46,840 nt of DNA from a virus, in IMG/VR virus record IMGVR_UViG_3300024346_000121, positions 1-46,840 of that record. One strand, written 5' to 3'. A program made the position numbers and the translations under genes. This document shows positions 41,447-46,592 of the stretch, one piece after another. How positions within the stretch are numbered: the stretch's first letter is position 1; each line of letters begins with the position of its first letter. The notes under the pieces are model-generated. The model did not search any database, was not told the DNA's origin, and worked only from the letters and a program-made list of their open reading frames with translations.

Positions 41447-41475
41447 ATTATATAAAATTAAACAACTACTGTCAA
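41447..41475 (-). promoter_or_regulatory. Perfect consensus sigma70 promoter before the DUF932-like gene
   Basis: On the minus strand TTGACA (41475-41470), a 17-base spacer and TATAAT (41452-41447) match the consensus fully. The start site would lie near 41440, about 20 bases before the ATG of the DUF932-like gene. Its -35 is one arm of a 9-bp inverted repeat shared with a rightward promoter-like sequence (41490-41517). Confidence 0.82.
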
Positions 41476-41489
41476 TAATAAAACATCAC

Positions 41490-41517
41490 TTGACAGTATT
41501 AAAAATACCTTTAAAAT
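41490..41517 (+). promoter_or_regulatory. Rightward promoter-like sequence antisense to early genes
   Basis: TTGACA (41490-41495), a 16-base spacer and TAAAAT (41512-41517) point right, against all surrounding genes. Its -35 pairs with that of the leftward promoter in the inverted repeat TACTGTCAA / TTGACAGTA. It could produce antisense RNA or be a by-product of a symmetric regulator site. Confidence 0.4.
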
Positions 41518-41529
41518 ACCTTAAAAGGT

Positions 41530-41709
41530 TTATGCACTTTTTAAGTTATCTTCAGTAGGATATACATAAGTATCCTCTAAATCTTTAAAGTTAATTGAAT
41601 CTTTAAAACAGTTTTTACATAACTGTTCGTTATACTTGTGGTCTTCATAATCCCTTAAACACATACTACAGTTTAAAATTCTTCCTTGTTTATCTGATCT
41701 AATAGTCAT
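41530..41709 (-). CDS. Small four-cysteine (zinc-ribbon-like) protein
   Basis: A 59-residue protein with Cys14-x2-Cys17 and Cys31-x2-Cys34 (NCSMC and LCKNC), a likely zinc knuckle, followed by an acidic tail (KDLEDTYVYPTEDN). The start overlaps the previous stop as ATGA. Such proteins often bind nucleic acid or host factors; the target is unknown. Confidence 0.75.
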   Translation of the reverse strand: MTIRSDKQGRILNCSMCLRDYEDHKYNEQLCKNCFKDSINFKDLEDTYVYPTEDNLKSA

Positions 41710-41906
41710 AGTGGTTTCACCTTTTTCTTTTCTTTAGCTTTAAATTTCTTCAAAGAGCCAGTCGATATTACATAAATATATTGCCATTTATATCCTGTCT
41801 TAACTCTCCAACCCCCATACCAACCACCAAGCCATACTCTGACAGGCTCATAACCTCTATCTAAAACCTTCTGCATGGTGGGATTTTCAATAGCATATTT
41901 ACTCAT
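41706..41906 (-). CDS. Small Trp/Gly-rich basic protein
   Basis: A 66-residue protein with VRVWLGGWYGGWRVKTGYKW and a Lys-rich end (KKFKAKEKKKVKPL). It overlaps neighbours on both sides by a few bases. Compact beta protein likely; no family recognised. Confidence 0.65.
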   Translation of the reverse strand: MSKYAIENPTMQKVLDRGYEPVRVWLGGWYGGWRVKTGYKWQYIYVISTGSLKKFKAKEKKKVKPL

Positions 41907-42081
41907 CTATATTCTCCCGTTGCTCAACATAATAATTATTGTTTAGTGATACCCATGATAGGTATTTAGCCGCATCAAGGGCATTTTCTTCCCAGTAGTA
42001 ACTCTCTAATTTATAGCCATCGCCTTGGCGAATGACATACCAATTGCCAGAGAAACGATTAGGGCTAGGTTCGTTATTCAT
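41899..42081 (-). CDS. Small hypothetical protein
   Basis: A 60-residue protein. ATG 42081 is preferred over 42096 because GGTGA lies at proper distance. It has NWYVIRQGDGYKLESYYWEE and DAAKYLSWVSL. It overlaps the previous gene's end by 8 bases and the next gene by 8. Function unknown. Confidence 0.65.
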   Translation of the reverse strand: MNNEPSPNRFSGNWYVIRQGDGYKLESYYWEENALDAAKYLSWVSLNNNYYVEQRENIDE

Positions 42082-42289
42082 TAGCTTCACCTTCAATAAC
42101 CTCTACAGGTTCTCTATCTACAACCTTCCTACCATACTCTTCGTAATAGCTTCCCGCTTTAGCGAACTTCAAAGCTTCTTCAGGACTGCTTGCAGGAACA
42201 TCAATATAATATCCATGAACTTCAGACATCATAACTTTATATCTATTTAATTTAGACTCTACATCTTTCTGCATTATTAATTTATCCAT
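42074..42289 (-). CDS. Small hypothetical protein
   Basis: A 71-residue protein coupled to the previous gene (TAATG). The segment VHGYYIDVPASSPEEALKFA fits small phage proteins of an alternating beta-alpha kind, in which residue spacing suggests a compact domain like those regulating or mimicking host proteins. This is only a fold impression. Confidence 0.65.
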   Translation of the reverse strand: MDKLIMQKDVESKLNRYKVMMSEVHGYYIDVPASSPEEALKFAKAGSYYEEYGRKVVDREPVEVIEGEANE

Positions 42290-42558
42290 TAGGACACCTC
42301 ACTTACTATAGATTTTTTAAGCCACTCACCCATCATAACTTCTTCTTTAGTTTCTAATCTAGGAAGCAGTGGCGGTTTGACATAAGGTTTAAGCAAATCA
42401 TCTGTCATTTCAGGATACCTATACATCTTATTGTGTAGTCTTTTATAATCTAAACCTGTAGCTTCAGCATACTCAAAGACTGTATAGTACATTCCTGTTT
42501 GTAGTTTAGGATGACTACCTACAAATTTAATTTTTTTAGTCTTCGACTTTGACGGCAT
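42289..42558 (-). CDS. Small protein with helix-turn-helix-like segment
   Basis: An 89-residue protein with a basic N-terminus and TVFEYAEATGLDYKRLHNKM (about 26-45), which reads as a small helix-turn-helix. It starts inside the end of the 47-residue gene. It could be a DNA-binding early regulator; it is the best regulator candidate in the window but the call is weak. Confidence 0.6.
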   Translation of the reverse strand: MPSKSKTKKIKFVGSHPKLQTGMYYTVFEYAEATGLDYKRLHNKMYRYPEMTDDLLKPYVKPPLLPRLETKEEVMMGEWLKKSIVSEVS

Positions 42559-42679
42559 CGGGTTCTCCTAAATAAGTTATAATATAAAACTCTCCAAACT
42601 GCTGACCAATTTTATGTGCATCTTCTATAGTTGCAGCATATTGAGTACAGCCCATCTCACTCCAATCAATTGCCCACAT
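42536..42679 (-). CDS. Tiny hypothetical protein
   Basis: A 47-residue acidic peptide (WSEMGCTQYAATIEDAHKIG, GEFYIITYLGEPDAV) with AGGAG 8 bases before ATG 42679 and a 23-base overlap with the next gene. A hairpin at 42697-42730 lies just upstream of its ribosome binding site. Confidence 0.65.
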   Translation of the reverse strand: MWAIDWSEMGCTQYAATIEDAHKIGQQFGEFYIITYLGEPDAVKVED

Positions 42680-42696
42680 AGCTATTCTCCTGTTAG

Positions 42697-42730
42697 ACAG
42701 CACATAGAACTATTACGCCCTATGTGCTGT
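42697..42730 (-). other. Perfect 11-bp stem-loop between early genes
   Basis: ACAGCACATAG (42697-42707) pairs completely with CTATGTGCTGT (42720-42730) over a 12-base loop. No T-run follows in either direction. It separates the coiled-coil gene (stop 42739) from the ribosome binding site of the 47-residue gene. An RNase III site, mRNA stabiliser or protein operator are options. Confidence 0.65.
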
Positions 42731-42738
42731 GAGTTATA

Positions 42739-43221
42739 TCAACGCTCAATAGTTACTCTGAAATCTACAGCATCTAGTTCAGATCTTACTGCACTGATAA
42801 CGTGTTCACTTATATCATCTTGTACAGCCCTAAGTACAGTTCGCTCTATATCTTCAGGATCTATTTGATCTTGGTGTAAATGCTCCAACTCGTCTATTCT
42901 ATATTCAAGATCATTACACTGACCTACAGCATTTTCTGCTTCAGCTTGTGAATCATCTACACCATCAGCTAAATCATCTAGTCTGCTTTCTATAGCGTTT
43001 AATCTTTCATCATCTGATACAAGTACAGCATCATCAGACGACACTTCTTTAGCTTTTAATTTTAACTCTAAAAGCTCGCCCTCTAAACTTGAAATCCTTT
43101 TAGCGTTTGCCCCTTGTAAATATTCTAAATCGTCTATTCTACGTTTTACAAAAGCAATTTCTGTTTTGTTCATAATTCTAGTATCAATCCACGCTTCTAC
43201 TGCTTCAATTAAACTTTTCAT
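42739..43221 (-). CDS. Coiled-coil protein
   Basis: A 160-residue protein with long heptad-like helices (about 20-130: FVKRRIDDLEYLQGANAKRI, SSLEGELLELKLKAKEVSSD, ERLNAIESRLDDLADGVDDS). The N-terminal helix (KSLIEAVEAWIDTRI) resembles an oligomerisation or membrane-anchoring segment. It overlaps the previous gene by 4 bases. Function unknown. Confidence 0.7.
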   Translation of the reverse strand: MKSLIEAVEAWIDTRIMNKTEIAFVKRRIDDLEYLQGANAKRISSLEGELLELKLKAKEVSSDDAVLVSDDERLNAIESRLDDLADGVDDSQAEAENAVGQCNDLEYRIDELEHLHQDQIDPEDIERTVLRAVQDDISEHVISAVRSELDAVDFRVTIER

Positions 43222-43838
43222 TTTGTTTCTCCAGTTAAATAAGTATAATGAACTTCACTAACATGATTACCATCTTGCCACTTAGGTGACTTTGTAGCTA
43301 AAAAACTACACCAACTATTCCATAAATTCTCAGTACCATATTCATGGCACAACTCTATATAAGCTAGAATCTTTTTAGCATTTGCTTCTAAACCCTTGAT
43401 AGTCTTAGGGTTTTGAGATAACGAAAACGCTTTAGGATCTAAGTTATACATTTTAATATTGTGAACATCCATGCAACCAACCAACCCCGCTGTCAATTGA
43501 CAAGCAAATCCTGCTTTTGGCACTCCTAAACCATCAACTCTAAGAAATACTTTCATCAGAGACTGGGCTTTTTCAGTGTCGTTTTTCTTAGAATTTATAA
43601 CAGCCATCACCTGACTATACATTTTATGCTTGTGAGTCTGTAAGTATCTATAGGTTTTGCCTTTGTTACCCCACAAGAATTTACTGTCTGCTTTATTTTT
43701 TCTTACATCAGCAAGCTGATCTCCAACACCCAACCAGTTTTGCTGGATGCTAAGAACTACCATGAGTATGACATCTGCCATATTGTTTACTGATCTTTGT
43801 GCATACTGCTGACAATTAACTGCATGAACTTTGTACAT
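43218..43838 (-). CDS. HhH-GPD (DNA glycosylase)-like protein
   Basis: A 206-residue protein. DGLGVPKAGFACQL (about 102-115) followed by MDVHNI (123-128) resembles the helix-hairpin-helix and catalytic Asp of HhH-GPD glycosylases. K108 sits where endonuclease III has its catalytic Lys and D124 where it has Asp, 16 apart against 18 in EndoIII. I see no iron-sulfur loop. GAGGTGAT precedes ATG, and a promoter is 30-60 bases upstream. Base repair or discrimination of modified DNA are possible roles. Confidence 0.6.
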   Translation of the reverse strand: MYKVHAVNCQQYAQRSVNNMADVILMVVLSIQQNWLGVGDQLADVRKNKADSKFLWGNKGKTYRYLQTHKHKMYSQVMAVINSKKNDTEKAQSLMKVFLRVDGLGVPKAGFACQLTAGLVGCMDVHNIKMYNLDPKAFSLSQNPKTIKGLEANAKKILAYIELCHEYGTENLWNSWCSFLATKSPKWQDGNHVSEVHYTYLTGETK

Positions 43839-43853
43839 AAATCACCTCGTTTT

Positions 43854-43899
43854 GTTTTGACGTTTTCCAAGCTACAGAACCTCCGTTTTGCTGTCAACA
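43854..43899 (-). promoter_or_regulatory. Repeated early promoter element, copy 1
   Basis: Minus-strand TTGACA (43897-43892), 17-base spacer and TAGCTT (43874-43869). A 23-bp block (43854-43876) covering the -10 and start region is identical to 46270-46292, and GTTTTGC plus the -35 follow at the same distance (8 variable bases between). TTGAC/GTCAA ends give a dyad. It would drive the HhH-GPD-like gene and those after it. Confidence 0.7.
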
Positions 43900-43948
43900 C
43901 ATTTCCCTGCGATAGTAACCTTGTGAAATACACATACACATATAAACT

Positions 43949-44116
43949 TTATAGGAACAACCCCTTCTTCTTTAAGTGCTTAAAATTTAATTCACACACT
44001 ATATCCACCATCTCATATAGGATTATTCTATCTTTGCTTTCAAGCTTCTGACTACAAATCCACTTGTATAACTCTTCAAAATTATCTATATCTTTTACTT
44101 CAGTAAGTTTCTGCAT
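43949..44116 (-). CDS. Small hypothetical protein
   Basis: A 55-residue helical protein (VKDIDNFEELYKWICSQKLE, DRIILYEMVDIVCELNFKHL) with GGAGAG 6 bases before ATG 44116. Its ribosome binding site directly follows the T-run of the terminator at 44128-44151, so expression may depend on read-through. Confidence 0.65.
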   Translation of the reverse strand: MQKLTEVKDIDNFEELYKWICSQKLESKDRIILYEMVDIVCELNFKHLKKKGLFL

Positions 44117-44127
44117 AATATCTCTCC

Positions 44128-44151
44128 AAAAAAATGCCCTCCGAAGAGGGC
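44128..44151 (-). terminator. Intrinsic terminator with UUCG-type loop, copy 1
   Basis: On the minus strand GCCCTC, loop TTCG, GAGGGC, then ATTTTTTT. The T-run is followed at once by GGAG, the ribosome binding site of the next gene. It closes the transcript after the gene ending at 44170. Confidence 0.88.
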
Positions 44152-44169
44152 TAAGAGGGGTGATAAACT

Positions 44170-44460
44170 TTATAATCTACCTGCCATTAGAGTTCCGGCA
44201 TCGTAGGGTTCAGAATAGAATCCATGTTTGTGCAGTATATTATATAAATCTGGATGGACACCATCAGTATCTTTGTGGACACCAAATGTCATATAATAAT
44301 CCCAAAGTGGCAAACCATCTGGAGCCAGACCACACTCAGAATTCTTAAACCACATACCATTATTTTCTTCATAGTCACTATCAAATTCTACAGCATCTAC
44401 AGCATCTAACTGCGGGAAGTGAGTATTTAATATACTCAACATAGTCTTTATTTTAATCAT
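44170..44460 (-). CDS. Small acidic hypothetical protein
   Basis: A 96-residue protein from ATG 44460 (GGAG 8 bases upstream; a longer frame lacks a site). It has Asp-rich stretches (LDAVDAVEFDSDYEENNG) and GLPLWDYYMTFGVHKDTDGV. Acidic early proteins of this size can mimic DNA or bind host enzymes; that is only a possibility. Confidence 0.65.
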   Translation of the reverse strand: MIKIKTMLSILNTHFPQLDAVDAVEFDSDYEENNGMWFKNSECGLAPDGLPLWDYYMTFGVHKDTDGVHPDLYNILHKHGFYSEPYDAGTLMAGRL

Positions 44461-44464
44461 AGCT

Positions 44465-44548
44465 TTACTCCTCAGTTTCTTTACCAACAAGATAAGCGAT
44501 AACAAATCCACTTAATATAATTATTACTATCGTATTAAAATCAATCAT
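44465..44548 (-). CDS. 27-residue membrane peptide
   Basis: GGAGG lies 7 bases before ATG 44548. The peptide is mostly one hydrophobic span (NTIVIIILSGFVIAYLVG) ending KETEE. It directly follows the T-run of terminator copy 2. Small but with a clear start signal and sensible topology. Confidence 0.55.
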   Translation of the reverse strand: MIDFNTIVIIILSGFVIAYLVGKETEE

Positions 44549-44560
44549 TGTCAAACCTCC

Positions 44561-44584
44561 AAAAAAACCCCCTCCGAAGAGGGG
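44561..44584 (-). terminator. Intrinsic terminator with UUCG-type loop, copy 2
   Basis: On the minus strand CCCCTC, loop TTCG, GAGGGG, then GG and seven T. The same layout as copy 1: T-run directly joined to GGAGG of the next gene. A second 7-bp stem (44620-44626 with 44639-44645) precedes it. Confidence 0.88.
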
Positions 44585-44660
44585 TAAAGGACTGCTAGGG
44601 GAAATTAGTTAATTTATTGAAGCCTACTACTAACGTAATAGGCTTTATAAATTTACTATA

Positions 44661-44894
44661 TTACTCAGGTTCAACCCATTTCATATTAAATACATTCGGG
44701 AAAAACTCTCTGTTCCATTTGGCATTATCTAATAATCTTACCCAGACTCTACCAGTGCTAGAAGGTTTATGTGGTGGAGTGCCACCTTCAACAACCCAAG
44801 CTTCATTATCTCTACTATGTACTAATTCTTTCTCAACGACAGATTCACCAGTTTCACTATGTACTAATTTCCAACCTTGTTTAATTATAGACAT
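44661..44894 (-). CDS. Small hypothetical protein
   Basis: A 77-residue protein with GWKLVHSETGESVVEKELVH and a C-terminal WVRLLDNAKWNREFFPNVFN. The start overlaps the previous stop (TAATG). Likely a small beta domain; it ends before the terminator region. Confidence 0.65.
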   Translation of the reverse strand: MSIIKQGWKLVHSETGESVVEKELVHSRDNEAWVVEGGTPPHKPSSTGRVWVRLLDNAKWNREFFPNVFNMKWVEPE

Positions 44895-45007
44895 TATAAT
44901 ACTCCTTCAGCTATTGCTTTATATAAAACTAAACCAAACCACACTGTAGCTATAACACTACAGAACAAAAACATTTCTACGAAAAACCTCGTTAAATTAC
45001 TCATCAT
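44894..45007 (-). CDS. 37-residue membrane peptide
   Basis: AAGGA precedes ATG 45007. One hydrophobic span (FCSVIATVWFGLVLYKAI) follows a short basic N-terminus. It overlaps both neighbours. Second tiny membrane peptide of this early block. Confidence 0.58.
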   Translation of the reverse strand: MMSNLTRFFVEMFLFCSVIATVWFGLVLYKAIAEGVL

Positions 45008-45152
45008 TGCATTCCTTTTTAGATTCTTTACGAAAGCGTTTGTTGTAACCACGCTTAACTCTTTTTACTACGCCCTTTTTAAAGTTATGATACTTGCGGT
45101 ATTTTGATAATACATCAAACTCATCACCAGATTTTAACTTAATTTTATCCAT
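44997..45152 (-). CDS. Small basic protein
   Basis: A 51-residue Lys/Arg-rich protein (KSGDEFDVLSKYRKYHNFKK, VVKRVKRGYNKRFRKESKKE) with GGAGG 6 bases before ATG. It starts 1 base after the previous stop. Probably nucleic-acid binding by charge; no family recognised. Confidence 0.68.
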   Translation of the reverse strand: MDKIKLKSGDEFDVLSKYRKYHNFKKGVVKRVKRGYNKRFRKESKKECNDE

Positions 45153-45153
45153 A

Positions 45154-45471
45154 CTAAACCTCCGCTAAAAACACTTCTGGTTTTAATTCTATTACTTGTT
45201 CCCAATGCTCACAATAATCTCTTATATTAAAATCACCATCATCAACCAGATCAGCATCAATAATATATTCTTCAAAGTAATCATCTCTCATTACAATCTT
45301 ATCATCAATAAGATCCCAGAAAGCTTTATCCTGACCCATAGTTATATCAACATCTGATATAACATAAGTAGAACCAAACTTACGCTTCCAACTTTGTGGG
45401 CATTCACCCTGACCATCCCAATCATGGGCGGCATAGTTTTCTAAGAGTTGAGTGATGATTACAATTTTCAT
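45154..45471 (-). CDS. Acidic hypothetical protein
   Basis: A 105-residue acidic protein (KIVIITQLLENYAAHDWDGQ, GSTYVISDVDITMGQDKAFW, DYFEEYIIDADLVDDGDFN). The N-terminal pattern 'VIITQLLENYAAHDWDG' is one I associate with short conserved phage proteins of unknown function. No enzyme motif. Possible DNA-mimic-like charge, unproven. Confidence 0.68.
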   Translation of the reverse strand: MKIVIITQLLENYAAHDWDGQGECPQSWKRKFGSTYVISDVDITMGQDKAFWDLIDDKIVMRDDYFEEYIIDADLVDDGDFNIRDYCEHWEQVIELKPEVFLAEV

Positions 45472-45475
45472 AGCT

Positions 45476-45670
45476 TTATACCTCTTTAGCTTCAGTTAAA
45501 TGTTTAATAGAATCTACTATATCCATTAGCCCATCTAAATCCCTTTTAGCCATCTCTGGCCTATTAAGATCTAAAGATTCAGCAACGCGATAAACATACT
45601 CTACAGCCCAAGTAATTTCATTTCTAAGAGCAGTAGCTCTTTCAGCATCAGTCAGTTTGTATTTAACCAT
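45476..45670 (-). CDS. Small helical hypothetical protein
   Basis: A 64-residue helical protein (TDAERATALRNEITWAVEYV, EMAKRDLDGLMDIVDSIKHL) with AGGTG 7 bases before ATG. Function unknown. Confidence 0.66.
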   Translation of the reverse strand: MVKYKLTDAERATALRNEITWAVEYVYRVAESLDLNRPEMAKRDLDGLMDIVDSIKHLTEAKEV

Positions 45671-45728
45671 GTCGTCACCTATAAATTATATTATTAATAG
45701 AAATTAAAAGCCGTCCGTGGCTGATAGA

Positions 45729-46217
45729 TTATTTAGCCGCTTGTAAGATTTCAAGCATTGCATCCAGTTTAGAATCAATGTCAGAGACTTTAGTCTCAAG
45801 TGCAGTAATTCTATTATCCATCTTTTTAGCTACGCTATTTTGAGCCGGAGCAGTTTTCTTGACAGCCTTTGGCTTTTTAGAATCTAAAGCCTCTTCAGCT
45901 TGCTGAACTGTCTGCTGTTTAGCTTTAGCTACTGGTTTAGCTTTAACTTTCTTAGCAGCCTTCGGCTTTTTAATCAGCTTCAAAATTTCCTTTGGAACAA
46001 GCTGATGCTCTCTGAAGTCAGTGACTTCGGCATGGGTCATGTAAGAATCTTGATCGCCATAGAATTTATTCAGAATGGCGTTAAACACTTTGGTCAAACC
46101 ATATCGCTCTGAAGGATTCTTGGCATGGATATTAGCAAAGTGACAAGCTACGCCATAGACTTGTTTAGCAGTAGCAATTTTGTTCGAGTCGATTTTTGCA
46201 AAATTAATGTGTGTCAT
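45729..46217 (-). CDS. First early protein: Lys/Ala-rich linker plus coiled coil
   Basis: A 162-residue protein from ATG 46217 (AGGTGAT 3-9 bases upstream); a longer frame to 46325 would run through the promoter. N-terminal 85 residues form a compact domain (KQVYGVACHFANIHAKNPSE, LTKVFNAILNKFYGDQDSYM), then an H1-like Lys/Ala linker (KKPKAAKKVKAKPVAKAKQQ), then a C-terminal coiled coil (MDNRITALETKVSDIDSKLD). As the first early gene it may bind DNA or reprogram the host. Confidence 0.72.
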   Translation of the reverse strand: MTHINFAKIDSNKIATAKQVYGVACHFANIHAKNPSERYGLTKVFNAILNKFYGDQDSYMTHAEVTDFREHQLVPKEILKLIKKPKAAKKVKAKPVAKAKQQTVQQAEEALDSKKPKAVKKTAPAQNSVAKKMDNRITALETKVSDIDSKLDAMLEILQAAK

Positions 46218-46269
46218 AATATCACCTATTTTATTTTTGATTTCGTTTGAGCCGTTTTTGGCCGTTGTC

Positions 46270-46315
46270 GTTTTGACGTTTTCCAAGCTACACAGATCTG
46301 GTTTTGCCGTCAACA
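46270..46315 (-). promoter_or_regulatory. Repeated early promoter element, copy 2
   Basis: Minus-strand TTGACG (46313-46308), 17-base spacer, TAGCTT (46290-46285). It shares a 23-bp identical block with 43854-43876 and the same -35 layout. It would start transcription near 46278, about 60 bases before the first early gene. Confidence 0.7.
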
Positions 46316-46413
46316 TCTTTTTCACGCACTCTTTTTCCTACGCATTATGCGTATTAAAACAGGTGAAAAAAGTAAAATTGCTCATTTCTGGGGTCAAAGT
46401 TCTTTAGGTGTTA

Positions 46414-46448
46414 GGAATATTATTCCCATGTATTAGGAATATCATTCC
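46414..46448. promoter_or_regulatory. Pair of 13-bp operator-like dyads, 22 bp apart
   Basis: TTAGGAATATTATTCC and TTAGGAATATCATTCC carry the same dyad GGAAT(A/-)...ATTCC with centres 22 bp apart, two helical turns. This is a classical layout for cooperative binding by a dimeric regulator or initiator. Confidence 0.55.
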
Positions 46449-46545
46449 GACCTGTGCAGGATTAGTCTATACCATAGACTGTATGTGTGTGAAGACTTTT
46501 AAAGTCTTTGAGGATGTAAAAATGGCTGGGTCTTTTTCGCCAATT

Positions 46546-46566
46546 CCTCCTTCGGAGGGTTGTTAG
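46546..46566 (+). terminator. Weak terminator-like hairpin
   Basis: CCTCC-TTC-GGAGG followed by GTTGTT on the plus strand. The tail is poor in T, so termination is uncertain. It resembles the CTTCGGAGG loops of the two early terminators, but lies in a gene-free region. Confidence 0.3.
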
Positions 46567-46592
46567 CTAAGAAATCTAGCAATCTGTTTAGA

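Larger units (their letters stand above)
46218..46592. other. Noncoding control region right of the early genes
   Basis: It holds early promoter copy 2 (46270-46315), the palindromes ACGCAT-T-ATGCGT (46340-46352), GGAATA-T-TATTCC (46414-46426), GGAAT-ATC-ATTCC (46436-46448), AGTCTAT-ACC-ATAGACT (46464-46480) and AAGACTTT-T-AAAGTCTT (46492-46508), and a CCTCC/GGAGG hairpin (46546-46558). No convincing gene was seen. Confidence 0.65.

Noticed and set aside
44064-44348. 94-codon rightward ORF in the early arm
   Set aside because: Antisense to three small genes with clear start signals, and contains the terminator hairpin.
46218-46325. Longer N-terminus for the first early gene
   Set aside because: The extra 36 codons read through the repeated promoter element; the AGGTGAT site favours ATG 46217.
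46523-46567. Fourteen-codon rightward ORF near the right end
   Set aside because: Only a weak site and it runs into a hairpin; no reason to call it a gene.
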